This document shows, one piece after another, positions 1 through 11,695 of a stretch of 64,000 nucleotides of DNA. Each line of letters begins with the position of its first letter. Position 1 is the first letter of the stretch. The position numbers and the translations under genes were made by a program. Under the pieces are notes generated by a model. That model saw only the letters and a program-made list of their open reading frames with translations, was not told the DNA's origin and did not search any database. Origin of the DNA: Terfezia claveryi (lineage: Eukaryota; Ascomycota; Pezizomycetes; Pezizales; Pezizaceae); the NCBI GenBank assembly GCA_015179025.1, contig WHUX01000062.1, forward strand, positions 225,197 to 289,196. Direction: 5' to 3'.

Positions 1-721
1 GGTAACCATAAATACATTCAGGAGGAAGACGAAGACGAGGGATGGGCCACCGACGGCACAGAAAAACCATCAAAACACCGACAATCCCCCTCCCCGGCCG
101 CTCCACCCCCAACCGACGACTGGCTATCTGAATTTTCCAAATTTAAACGCTCCCAAAAATCCAATCCTAACACCCCCGCCCCCGACTCCGAAATCGCCAG
201 CTCAATCGGCGACCTCTCCTCCCTCGGCGGCCTCTCCACTGTTTACTCCCTAGGTGGCTCAAAATCCCGCCGTCGCCGAAAAAATGCAGCTGCGGAGTCA
301 GTCTACTCGATGAGCTCCTCCGTCTTAAGCCGCACTGAGGGCCAAACTCTCCTTGACGAAAGATTCGATAAGGCAACCACTCCCACTCCTCCCCCATTAC
401 CCTGAACTCCCCTCACTAACCCTTACCCCATAGATCGAAGCCCTCTACGAGGACTCAGATGAAAACTCTGACAACGGCGAGGACCCCGACGACGCTATCC
501 CTAATACTTCAAAGGGCTCCTCACGACCACCGCCACCAGAGGAGTTTAAAGAGTCCCGCCAGGACTTTAATGCAATCATGGATGACTTTTTGGAGAACTA
601 TAGCGTTGGCGGAAAGTATGGACAGAGGGTGAAGCGGGGGAAGCAGCAGACGGGGTTGGAGCAGTTGGATGAGATTAGGAGAGGGCTGGGGCAGGCGAGG
701 ATAAGTAGAAGGACGGCATAG
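1..721 (+). CDS. LTV1: LTV1, ribosome biogenesis factor (3' part, N terminus outside window)
   Basis: C-terminal 219 codons of the LTV1 family, a factor needed for 40S subunit maturation and export of pre-40S particles. Exons 1-372 and 434-721 join in frame to a TAG stop. Family hallmarks seen are a serine-rich stretch with YSMSSSVLSRTEG, then TLLDERFDKIEALYED, and the C-terminal DFNAIMDDFLENY block followed by a basic tail. The intron (373-433, 61 nt) begins with GC rather than GT, has a CTAAC branch site and ends TAG; reading through it would stop at once and break the conserved DERFDKIEALYE segment. The gene converges on INO80. The 5' part lies left of the window, so the start cannot be assigned. 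Confidence 0.9.
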
Positions 722-1610
722 CTTTTTTTTAATTTTTTTAATCATTGTGGGGAATTTGTATGCGGAGTCTTTTGGTTGGGATAAAAATTTGAACTTGGTT
801 TTTGTGGATTACGGGGTTAGTTTTATTCATCACTATACCGATATGGGGTTTCGAGTAGAAAGATACTTACTCATTAAAATTTGAGAATTTACTGTCTTCA
901 AGCTGTTATACCTTCCTTGCCCATACGGCAGAAAATAAGTTTGAATAAAATCACCAAAGCCCACCACTACCACCACATCATCACATCTAACCCCATCCCG
1001 AGATTGAGCTCATCTTACAAGCCGTCAACCCAACAAAGAATTCCTGCAATCTACCAAAGTACGCCCCAATAATCAGACTACGTACGTTCCGATATCAATT
1101 TCCTACTGACTGCCTACTAAGTACATAATCTACTACCACCACAACTTCTCGCCTCCTCCCATAAAATAAGAACAAAGGCCATTACACCCCACTCCTCTTT
1201 CTCATTCTCCCCTCCAAAACAAATAGTATATACACGCTATATCCTCTCTTACTCTTGATTCAACAAAAATGGGAAAGAATAAATGATGCACAAAACCGAG
1301 CAAGCATGCACAACAAAAGAGGCCAAATTCGGTTATCATAAGAGACATGGACATAGATGGACATGAACCGATCAAGGGCCCAAACAGAAGCAGCGCAGCA
1401 AGAAGAAAACGTCTACGAAAATTAACAGGAAAACAACAATGCAACAATACTGAACAAGCCAAATAAAAAAAAATAAAAAATAAAATTTATCCACAGTTTC
1501 AAAGAAGAAAAAAGAATATTAAAACCCGCCTGAAGCGATTGGTATGTTATATTACAAGCAACACGAAGAAGAACAGTCACTTTTATGAACGGGGGGCCAG
1601 ATACTCAAAA
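722..1610. other. Convergent intergenic region LTV1/INO80
   Basis: The 889 bases between the LTV1 and INO80 stops presumably hold both 3' UTRs. The right half is A-rich on the plus strand (around 1460-1530), which fits a poly(A)-signal zone. No conserved coding frame is seen. Confidence 0.6.
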
Positions 1611-4600
1611 TCACGCCTCACCCATATCTCCCACCATTTGCAACTTCTCCTTCGTCGTCTTCTTCTTATTACTCCTCCCCTTCCCAGCCCCTTTAGGCCC
1701 AGGCTTTTTCTTTCCATCCGCCGGAGCCACGGCTCCGTTTGCTGGAGTAGCAGTCTCGCTTTCAAACTTGCCCTCTCCTATATAATATAGTATTAGTAAA
1801 TCGCTTAACAGCTCGGTAATTGGCCAGTACCTTCGTGATACATATTCTCCAAGAGATTAGCCGCATCTGCGTTACCAGCCTCCTTAGCAACAGCCGCTGC
1901 CGCGGCGGAAGCTTTCTTTGTCTGCTTCTTCGCTCCCCGAGCAGCTTTTGCTTCCTCCTTCGCCTTTTCTGCAGCGGTAAGCTGAGCCATTTGCTCATCA
2001 TCGAACTACACAGCCAAAATTAGCCAAAATTAGCCACTCCATTGCCAGTTCACATCAAGAGAATTGAAAAATAACTCACCAACCAAGCAGCCACATCCCT
2101 ATTTCCGCCACCTTTACTAAAGTTGACGGGTTTCTCATGTAGATCTGTCCCAGTACCTGACATCACCACCTTTTGCACATCCTGCTTCTGCAACGCCCTT
2201 TGCCTGATTCTCTCCTCAATGGTTCCCCTCGTCAGCAGCCTATAAACCCGGACCTGCTTCGTCTGCCCCAAACGATGCGCACGATCTTCGGCTTGTTGAT
2301 CAACCGTAGGATTCCAGTCTGAGTCGTAAAAGATGACACAGTCCGCGGCAGTAAGATTAAGACCCAACCCACCAGCGCGCGTGCTCAGGAGGAAAAGGAA
2401 GATCTCAGGCCGAGTTTGGAAGTCGTTGACCATGTCTCGACGGTCTTCTACCTTTGAGGAACCGTCGAGACGGAGGTATTTATAATTGCGGTAGGAGAGG
2501 TACTCCTCTGCGAGATCCATCATTCGGGTCATCTGGAAATACAGCAGCACGCGATGACCACCAGCCTTGAGTTCGACAAGCAACTTATCGAGCGCAGCTA
2601 GTTTCCCAGAGTCACTGACGAATCGCCGCATTAGAGGAACTTGGATCGCGGCGTAACTTGACGCTTTCAAAAACGGTTCAGGTAAAGCCTTGGCCAGCGT
2701 CTTTGAAGGAAGCTCCAACTTAACCTCGATAATCGCTTCCTCTTCTCCTTTAGTAGGCCCGAATAGAACTTTTCGAACTTTAGGGCTAAATAACAGGTAG
2801 TTCTGTTCATTGATAACCCCTGGATCGGAACAGTCAAACTCAATGGGAGGTGCAAACACAGCAGGATATGCTAGAGGTTCCATAGCTTGGAGGTATTCAT
2901 CTTTGAGAATGCGTGTGGATACGCTGATCAGCTCAGCCAAGTGCTTCTCCTCAGATATATCGCTGAACGACTGCTTATCGAGCAATTTCGACACCAGAAG
3001 CATAGTGTGCGGTGGAACAAAGTTCTCATCGTCGTAAAACGCAGAGAACCGTCCTAACTCCCGTGATTCCGTAGCCACCGCAACAGCCCTGTCAATTATG
3101 CCTGAGTGGAACGTCTTTACAGCTTCCCGAGGCGATGTGTCCGCGAACCGTAACCACGAGAAGGCCGAATCCTTATCCGAATACATGGACTTGTGGATGT
3201 AATCCTCCGTCCAAATACTCATTAAATTATCCAAATGCCTCCTCCTGAACCCCGCCTGCGTCTTATAGCCAGGAACGTCCAACCTCTCCTGCCTCCCAAC
3301 AAGCCTTGGTACCTTATACTGGATGAAGTTTCGGCTCGTGTAGTAAAGGTTGACATTCTGTCCTTCTCTCATAAAGCTCACCGTATCCGCAAAAGTAGCA
3401 AACGACAACGGTGACCTAGTCTCAGCTCTTTCGAATAAATCGGGATGATTACAAACCTTCCTGAACTGCATAACCAAGTTCATCAAAGTCTGCGTCCCCT
3501 CATCGCCCCCGCTAGAAGCCTTCTCAATGACATCCAGGAAGCTGATCTTGTCCCGCAAGCTCTTGTACAGCGCTCGCTGGCGGTAGGTAAGGTTACAATA
3601 GATGTCCAACTCTATCTTGTCTCCCAACTCTTTCTGTACATGTTTCTTGATACGCCGGAGCATAAAAGGTTTCAAGATCATGTGCAGACGACGTAGCTGC
3701 GCCTCGTTGAGTTGAGTATTGCTTTGAGCATGGCTTTCAATGTCCTTAGAGAACCATTCGCTAAACTCATCGTGAGAGTCGAAAAGACTAGGCATAATAA
3801 AATGGAGCAACGCCCAAAGTTCCTGCATAGAATTTTGAATTGGCGTACCAGTAAGAAGCAACCTGTTCCTGCAGTGGAAAGCCAATAGTGCCTTCCATCT
3901 CGAACTTGTCGAACTCTTGATTGCCTGTGCCTCATCTAAAATCATGTATTGCCACTTCATCTTTTGGAAGTACTGAGCATCACCGACCACGAGTTGATAT
4001 GAGGTAATTAGGACATGGAAAGGGGCGTCCCTTCCGTAGGTTACATGCCTACGGTCCCAAAATTTCCTCAAAACCTTCCTGTCCTTCGCGCTACCCCAGT
4101 ATGGCAGAGCCTTAAGCTGTGGCACAAATCGTGTAATTTCCTGTTGCCAGTTGTGTAATGTTGAAGCAGGTGCAATGACCAAGAAAGGACCCCAAATATT
4201 GTGTACTTCTGCAAGATAAGCCATCACTGATATCGACTGGACCGTTTTCCCAAGACCCATCTCGTCTGCCAAAATACCGTTGATACCTTGCTCATATAAA
4301 TTACACAGCCAATTGAGACCCTTTAATTGATAATCCTTGAGCTGCACTGTAAGCATTTTCGGTTGCTGAATCTCAATATCACCCAAACTGGTGGGATTCT
4401 GGAAATTCATTTCACCCTCATCCAAATTGAGATTTGACAATTCCGTCGTCTGTGCCCCATTATTGAAAGCCCTAGCACGATCCTGAGCTTCCTGGATAGC
4501 ATTCTGTGCATTGTTCATTGCCGCCTCCTTGAGTGCCGTTTCGTCCTCATTGTCGAAGTCCAAATCCTCGAATCTCGTGGTCGTAAGTCCTGCTGGGCAC

Positions 4601-6819
4601 ATATCACCTAAAGATCCGTACTTCGATTGTTGAGCTGAGGCACTCTCAGCAGCTGGCCCAGAAACATCATCAGTGGACCTCTCAATCTCATCCGTTTTGA
4701 TCTTCCGGCCAATGAAATGCGAGTACAACTCGGTTTGCGAGATCAGGAACTCCAACTTCCTTGCTTGCCGCTTAGTTTCACGCATTTCCTCCTCCTTTTT
4801 AGCCCGGTCCAGAGCCTCCTTCTCTGCACGGCGGCGCAAATCCCTCTCTTCCCTCTCGTTCCGCTTCCAAAAGGACATCATCTCCCTCATACATCTCTTC
4901 GCCCTAGCCTGGGTATCCTTGACATTCTTGTTGGTGCGTTGCTGCCACCTTCGAGCCTCTTTAGACGCCAACTGCGCCGTTTTCCGAAGGTTAGATTGCT
5001 TCGTTGACAATGATGCCTGTTGTATTCTGTACACCTTGGTGATCTCCTTCTTTGCAATATCCTTCCAAATCTGGTCGTACATTTGGTTATATCCCTTTGA
5101 GGTATGTGGTGCGGGCTCGTCTATGACCTTAAACTCTTCATCCTCCTTCATCGCCTTCGCATCCGTCATCTCCACATCCTTTAGCTCTCTCTCCTTTGCC
5201 TGTTCCCTTGCCTCCTTCCCTTCCTTCGACTGTCGAGCCTTCTTCTGATTGATAGTCTTCCGCTTCTTACTCTTGGGCCCTTCCTCTTCGATTACGACAA
5301 GGCTGTGGTCCGAGTCGATGCCTTCAATATCCATCCTCAACGCTCGTTCTGTCGCAAGTTTCTTTGCTGCTTCGACCCTCTCGGCTCTTTCTACTTTTTC
5401 TTTCTCAGCAAGCTCAGCAACCAACTTGGCCTGTGCCTCAGCCTTAGCCTTCTGCTCAATTGCAGCCTTCTCCCGTCGGCGTTTTCGTTGCATATCCTTC
5501 TTACGCTCCTTCTCATCTTCTTCCTCTTTCTTCATCACCTCCACCATGGCCTCAGCATAAAGCGCGGTTTTTGCACGCTCCCTTGCTGCCTTTCCAAGAG
5601 CATCGAGCTGTTCGTGTAATTTTGTTTGTAGAAGTACCCGTCGTCGCTGTAGTTGAAGTCAGTATCAAACATCCCCACGCTTCGTGTAGCAGTGACCCTT
5701 ACCTTTCGCTTCTCAGTTTCACTGGTGGCAATTTCTGCCGTTCGCTTACGTCGTTTCGCCACATAGGCCTGCTTTTCCAACTGGTACACATCATCATCCA
5801 CATCCGTGTCAGATTTATCTGCATCTTCCGTGACTTTCATAGAGTCGTGATATTTGAAATCCTTGAATGACGAATTAGACTTCTTGCCAAAACTGCTCCC
5901 AGCTCCACCACTAAACGTCGTATCTATGCTTCCTCTAAGGTCTACGTCGTTTGTCCGGGTAGGTGGTTGGGTCTGAATAGAAGGTCGCCGTAAACTAGCT
6001 TTTGTAGAATTGTTCTCTGCATGTAATAGCTCGGAATGTTGGTGTTGCTCAATAGACGATCGCTTCGTCGTAAGCATCTTTACCTTGGAGGCTTTTGGTT
6101 CAATGATGGCAGGCTCATCGGACGAAGTAAGGAGCGATGAAATGGACATCGCAGCCTCGCGGCGAGGAGTAGGTGCAGTACTCTTCTATAAGCGAATAAT
6201 TAGCACAAAGCCAATTCAAGTAGGTGATTCAATTAATTGAGTACGTACGTAGGGTGAGCTCGGCGATACCGGCTCGTGATAAGACGGTTTTGAATCCATA
6301 ACTGCTCTTGATTCCAGACGCCCCGGAATGCCGGCGGACGAAACGGGTGAGTGGATAGAAAAGCTAGGTCTCGATCCGGTGTGCTCGACACTTCTATTCG
6401 GTAATGAACTCTCGCGGTAACCGTATGGTTGCTGCCACCCAAACTATCGTCAGCACCTAAAAAGCTCCCAATAAGGATAATAAATCCGGCCACCTTACCA
6501 CAAGAGAATGCTGTGATTGTGAAGACTGCCGTGGATATCCTGAATAACCGCCCCAATTCGAGTTTGATTCTGAGCGCTCCGCCTGAGTGGGATCGTAAAA
6601 TGTCCCAGTGGAATTAGTACTTGGGGGAGGCAATCGTGTTGAGGAGCCAGAGGGGTGATTGTTGGCGTTATATGCTACTGGAGAGTGGGCGTGTACTGGA
6701 GTAGTTTGATCGTATTGGTTTGAGCGTGGGTGCTGGCCATCTGATGAATAGGAGGACCGGTAATGTAATGTTGTCGGGGAGCGTCTAGCATCGTACGGGG
6801 AACGTTGGTTTCCCGACAT
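1611..6819 (-). CDS. INO80: INO80 chromatin-remodelling ATPase (with an apparent 1-nt frameshift)
   Basis: Catalytic Snf2-family subunit of the nuclear INO80 complex, which slides nucleosomes and exchanges H2A.Z. Exons on the complement: 6819-6499, 6443-6249, 6185-2080, 2005-1831, 1777-1611, giving about 1,654 aa if one missing base is allowed for. Order: disordered Ser/Pro-rich N terminus; coiled basic region; DBINO domain (roughly residues 540-670, from [20 protein letters not shown]); ATPase motif [11 protein letters not shown] (near 811); motif II DEAQ (near 921); motif [13 protein letters not shown]; the long INO80 insertion; helicase C domain with [12 protein letters not shown] (near 1437) and [11 protein letters not shown]; basic Lys-rich tail ending GEA. 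Start chosen at 6819 because [13 protein letters not shown] matches fungal INO80 N termini. The frame slips at 5620-5630, where AAAA seems one base short; see findings. The ATPase core is otherwise intact. Confidence 0.95.
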
Positions 6820-7429
6820 TGCTGGCTTGCAGATTGGGGGGGGGGGGGTGGCAAAGGTCTCGTCTCGGACGAAGCTCTGTCCGCTGCTTATTGTCTCCTG
6901 CTTCCTATATATTCTTCTGCCGTTCCGACAGAGACAGCCGGCCAACGCAGACAGACAGGCACCAATTTGTTTGCTTTGAATTAAAGGATGGCAGGATGAC
7001 GGAGGAGGGGGGGGGTTGGGCACGCAAGCGTGCACGCAGTGAATCTAAGGCTTGGTTGATGCCTAGCAGAAGGACCTCTTCATTCAGGACAAGGTGAGCG
7101 AGCTGGGTGTGTAGAGTGAGCGAGTAGCCGACCAGCTAGACTGGGATGGCAATTTTCGACTCTCGACGAGAAGCAGAGCAACGCACACGAGCGAAAGTTT
7201 TGCCGGCGACGGATTTTTTGGAGTGGCCAGCCCTGATGCCAGAAAAGCTGGTGATTGGACGTAGAACGAGGATAGTCTATAGTCACAGGGCTTTACTTTC
7301 TAGTAGCAGGATGACGGCCCTGAAGCTTTTGTGCGTGGTCGAAGGCGAGCCACGGGGTGAAGAAACGGGACGGGCACAGCGTGGTGAGTGCTACACTCTG
7401 TGTATCTCGGAGATGCAGACTGGATTTGT

Positions 7430-7455
7430 GGGGGGGAAGGGAGGGGGGAATTGGG
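7430..7455 (+). other. Putative G-quadruplex motif upstream of INO80
   Basis: Four G-runs of 7, 3, 6 and 3 separated by AA, A and AATT. This meets the classical G3+N1-7 definition. It lies about 610 bp upstream of the INO80 start codon, so it could sit in the promoter. Formation is inferred, not shown. Confidence 0.5.
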
Positions 7456-8177
7456 AGGTGGTGAAGTGAAGTGAAGATGATTTGATTGTCAGAGTTGGTC
7501 TAGCAGCAGCGAGGACATGAAACCTGACGGGCTGGAAAGGGCTGGAAATTGCAATAAATGAAGACGAGTGGCCGCGAGTGGAGAGGAAGGCTGCTCCATT
7601 TTCCGCCTCCAAGGTTTTTCGGGGTTGTTGTGTGTCCCCCCAAAGGAAATGGTCACCGTACTACGGGTGCTGCTGCTAAAGGAACGTCTTTTTTCGCGGA
7701 CGTTTGGGTTTGGGAGTTGACGCAGCGAAGGGTGTTGCCGGGGGCCTGGGACGCTGGCAGGGAGGCCCGCACACGCAGCGAGACACAGGCACATTGCAAT
7801 TGCTACCGGCCGCTCTACGTACCCACACGCAGCAAACAACGTTCGCAGCTCGATGTTCACGCTCGCCCTCGTCTGGTCTTTCTACTTCCCCGTCGCCCTT
7901 TTCAGTACCGGTACCGCCTGTGTTGGATGGAGATGGCAAACGCGGCGTGGCCAGCGCGTTGGGTCACAAGCGCAAATACAGGAACTGCCGGTGAATTCTG
8001 CTAACATGATGTATCGAGGTAGTGAAGCCCACATCACTTGTATAGTAGTACCTACTTATCCGAGACGCTACCCATTTCTTCATGAAGATGTACTTTCGAT
8101 GCTTTTCGCTACAGTCTGGCCTCAGCAATACCCACTGGCCTTGGGAATTCCAACTGAAAGCATTCTCAACCCGCTCA

Positions 8178-8300
8178 ATGCCTGGAGTAAAACTTATGCT
8201 CTTCATCGGGCTCTCTTTGTTCATCGTGGGGACATCCCTTGCCTCCGGTGCGCCAGCCAGATTCATCAACACCAATTACCAAAGCGATCTCGAGTCTTAA
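8178..8300 (+). CDS. Possible 40-aa signal-peptide-like ORF
   Basis: Open frame of 40 codons starting MPGVKLMLFIGLSLFIVG, a hydrophobic core typical of a secretory signal, followed by small residues (SLASGA) that could be a cleavage site and a short polar tail ending in TAA. It could be a small secreted peptide, a first exon of a larger gene, or chance. No family is recognised and no clear promoter or second exon was found, so the support is weak. Confidence 0.15.
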   Translation: MPGVKLMLFIGLSLFIVGTSLASGAPARFINTNYQSDLES

Positions 8301-9000
8301 AGCTCACCCAATTAATCATGTTTATTGTCCAATCACCTCCATTTTGTTGCAGTAGCAGCAAATGAGAGGATTTCAAGGCCACAGAAGAAACCATCGTCAA
8401 TCATCTTTCTGGCTATGCGTGGCGCTTCCACAAAAATCACATTCTTTAGCATCTCGCTGGCAGTCAGCTGGTCTGGGAAAGGTGCCGACTAAGGTAATAT
8501 CTCCCCATCTTGGCATAACATTCGTGCGCCACATTCGGATGGTTATCAAAGTAAATAATGGGTTGGGAGTTGTTAGGTACCACTACATACCCAGACTAAC
8601 CCCTATGTCAGGGAAAATCTATCGCAAAAGAAAAGCCTTACCACCACAACCGGCATGAGCCAAGGTAAATAACGGCTAACTAACCTCCGCGCTTCACGTC
8701 TCTCGACGGAAAACTAAATACAACAAGAAATCTCCAGATTCCAGAAGCGTGGATCCTTCATCTAATAGCTTCCGCAGAGCCTCTCTGCAAGCGTGCCCAG
8801 GTGTCATTATTTGATGCAGGGCTGACATCATGGTAACTCTTGCCCAGAGGAAGCTGATTAAGCAAAAATTTATTTTAGAATTTACTCATGCGTTTATGTA
8901 ATACTCTTCGAACTTATAATTAATATCAACCATTATCAACCGTACTCTGTTCGTGCCCCTAGGTCATGACTCCATATAAGGAAAATCTCGTAAGGTTTAA

Positions 9001-10635
9001 TTACCCTTCATGAACCTCAATGTAGTCGTCCATCATCCTGCCCGCATGTCGGTCATTTATACACTTCAAGGGATATTGAGGTACTTACTTTAAGAATTCA
9101 TTTCTGTATCTGTGAGGCCGAGTTGTGATGGTTTGCTCTGGCAATGCTGTACCAGCGGCCCGAATGATCTTCGGATGCAACTGCTTGACATTCCAAAGAA
9201 AGTCCAAAATGCACATCTTGTAGATCCACTTCCCATCGCCACTCCTCACTCCTGTGAGAAACGATTCGGGCTGTGGTACTTCCCCAAACATATCCACAGG
9301 ATACCTACCAAGCAGCAGAGAGTAGTCAATAATTTCCTTCTGCATTAGGAACTCTGTATCCCGCTCGAGTAAAGACCTAATAAAGTTAGCCCTGCACTGG
9401 ATTCACTCAAAGGGAGTGAAGATAGCTTACATTAAATCAGCCCTTTGTTTCCGTGCCAGTATAATTTCCTCATCCATGTCATCTGCTAGACCCCTCTTTG
9501 CAGCGTCGGGTTTAATTCTATCAGGCACGAGATCGCGGGTGGGTTCAAAGAAGCCTGGTGGCTTTAGATCCCATTTATTACACCCAAGCTCCTTATCCAG
9601 CCTGGTAAGATTGTTTCTCATAACGATGAAATGAGACGGACTGATCCCTAGATAGCCACCAAGTCGAAGGTCAAAGGAGTATAGTACGTCGGTAATTCCA
9701 GATAGGAGAGTGTCTTGGTTATGTTGGACGTAATCAGCCAGAGGGTCCAAGAGTTTCTCGTAGAGAAACATGTACTAGATCTAACGTCAGGTATGGGTAC
9801 GTGAAGACGTCAATGGGATTTCTGACCTCAAATCGGCGCCCAATGCTCTTTACAATAAAATCTTGGTTTCTCGTGAAGAAGAAAACACTGCCACTGAAAC
9901 CCAGGCCTGATACAAGTTTCAACGGTTTTATAAATTGCTCTTGGTAGTACTCCTCATCTATGTGATAGACCTCCGCACGAAGTTGACGGAACAACAACGG
10001 AGCCGCTCGACGGAAGTGACAGAAATCTCGGGAGACAGTTAGAAAGTGTAAACCAACGGAGGAAATAAGGGTTATGTACAAAGGGAGAATAACACATCCC
10101 AGCGTAATGTTCGAACAACTGGAGGAGCTTTCCAGGAAGGATGGAGTCCTTGATCTGCTTCCTCTGCTTCTTGTTCCACGGGCTTACTGTATGTCTTACC
10201 GATACAGTACTCGAGTGCTTTCGTTTTATAGTCTTTATACATACATGGAAGCACTAATTTAGCGAAAGGGGATCTGTTTGTAACTCCTGCGAAATTGTAT
10301 GTTCCAGCACTGGAGTCAGTTAGCAGCTAGTTTTTTCAATCTCAGTGCATAAGAGGGAGACATACTCACCTAACCTGCGATACTCTCTTGACGCATTCAT
10401 TGTGTAAGCCTCTGATAGTGGACGGATTTGGACTACGATATTTTCCTCTTGAAGCAAAAAGTGATCACAGAGCTGTTTGGCGCACCAGATGTAAGTGGTT
10501 GATATCTTGCTTTATGGAGGGCTCGCCAGTGACGTCATCCCTGGTACTTCCAGTCTGCCCAGTATCTGTAGTCACCAACAACAAGCGTGGGGGAATTTCC
10601 TTGGCACCCTCAATACTCCCTCGGTCGAACTCCAT
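9001..10635 (-). CDS. PIP-kinase-fold protein (SAICAR-synthase-like)
   Basis: Small fungal protein with a phosphatidylinositol-phosphate-kinase fold. Firm exons on the complement: (upstream)-9827, 9774-9431, 9391-9089, 9037-9001. Family motifs: APLLFRQLRAEVY, the glycine-rich GLGFSGSVFFFTRNQDFIVK (putative ATP-binding Lys), FLYEKLLDPLADYVQHNQ, HFIVMRN, then EIIDYSLLLGRY with the catalytic-type DYSLL, and WIYKMCILDFLW with the ILDF that corresponds to the Mg-binding IID/ILD motif. The protein ends NEFLKMMDDYIEVHEG. The first ATG is placed at 10635, but exon boundaries from 9990 to 10635 are tentative. Introns are very short (51, 39 and 52 nt). Proteins of this type in Pezizomycotina are usually annotated as SAICAR synthase-like; lipid-kinase activity is not demonstrated by the sequence. 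Confidence 0.75.
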
Positions 10636-11695
10636 CTCTGTTTCTTCGTAGCCCAGGTCGCACCTTCAAGGCCCTATCTCCTATCTGAACACCTAACAAC
10701 AAACCATGGCAACAGGATTATCTTGTCCTACAAGCGCCCTCAATCACGACGGCTTGTCGCGACGCATGGAATTTCTCGTCATCATTTGCACCTAATTACC
10801 CCCCAACCCAACAATACTGGGGTATGGGTCGGCCGAAGCACCTCGAACGCTATGGTCATAGCATAATTGGGCCCAATGTCAGTTTGGCACATTCATCCTA
10901 TGCAGGCGGAGATGGAGATGTTTGATAGCAATGTTTCTTCTGATACCACTATACCCACTTTATCTACTTCTGCTACTTGTTTTCGCTGGCGAGTAATGCG
11001 GGAGGTCGGGGGTGCAGAGAGGATTTTTGTTTTTGAAACTTGCAGGCAGTGTTGGGCAGCCAGACGTGGTACCGTGCCGTCAAAGAATTCACAGGCGACG
11101 ACCCCTGCTCCCAGGCAATGGAGCAAAATTAGGTTTCTTCGGCCGCCTTAATTCATCTTCCAGGTTAGACAACTGGGCGTATCATAAGGGGGCTTTTTGA
11201 TAGTCAAGTTTACCATCTCAATTCCTTCAATCAGTTACGATCGCACAGAAGGGGTGGATTTCCCCTCTTCACACGGTCATGCTGCATGTGTCTGCCAGCG
11301 TGTTGTAGGTGCCTGATCGGGGGTGTCTTGATTGGTGTTGGAAAAGCGTGGATGTGATGCTCTAGGACACATGTTTACATAGTAATTATGAAAAAGCAGA
11401 CTTTCACGCTCGTCATCTTCCTTGTAGAATATTGTAGACGGCTAGGCTCCGGGCTCTGAGGCCAGCTTGCCGTCCTTTTCATCAGAATCCCATTGATTCC
11501 ACTTTGAGCGTGAGTTGCCAGCTTGTCTGTGAAAGAAAACTATATCGCTCGATAGGACTTAGCACTACTGATTTGTGACATTTATCTCTTTCTCTCCTCC
11601 CCTCTACAGAGAACGTCACGCTGCCAACGTTACGAGACTCGACGAACCACAACAACACGACGAACCCGAGACGTGCGACAAGGCATCCACCGGCC
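10636..11695. promoter_or_regulatory. Divergent promoter region, PIP-kinase-like / WHIM1 genes
   Basis: About 1.06 kb between two divergent start codons. Short open frames on both strands (for example 10867-11151) show no family resemblance. The stretch just before 11696 is pyrimidine-rich, as in fungal core promoters and 5' UTRs. Confidence 0.5.

Larger units (their letters stand above)
6820..9000. other. INO80 upstream region; no recognised gene
   Basis: About 2.2 kb between the INO80 start and the stop of the PIP-kinase-like gene, both on the minus strand. It holds the INO80 promoter and 5' UTR with three G-runs (6836-6848, 7007-7015, 7430-7455). Several open frames of 60-170 codons exist in the GC-rich 7,150-8,400 stretch but overlap on both strands and match no family I recognise. 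One 40-codon frame at 8178-8300 is listed separately. Confidence 0.5.

Noticed and set aside
1202..1462. 86-codon hydrophobic minus-strand ORF
   Set aside because: Lies in the LTV1/INO80 3' UTR zone, no family resemblance, low-complexity hydrophobic text typical of AT-rich antisense frames.
1762..2001. 79-codon minus-strand ORF beside INO80
   Set aside because: Shadow frame of INO80 exon 4; the true frame encodes the Ala/Lys-rich tail.
4673..5248. 191-codon plus-strand ORF
   Set aside because: Antisense to the INO80 DBINO region; composition is explained by the opposite frame.
7853..8365. 170-codon plus-strand ORF
   Set aside because: No recognisable domain; overlaps other frames; a better 40-codon candidate lies inside in another frame.
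10867..11151. 94-codon ORF in the divergent promoter
   Set aside because: Overlaps a similar-length frame on the other strand and shows no family features.
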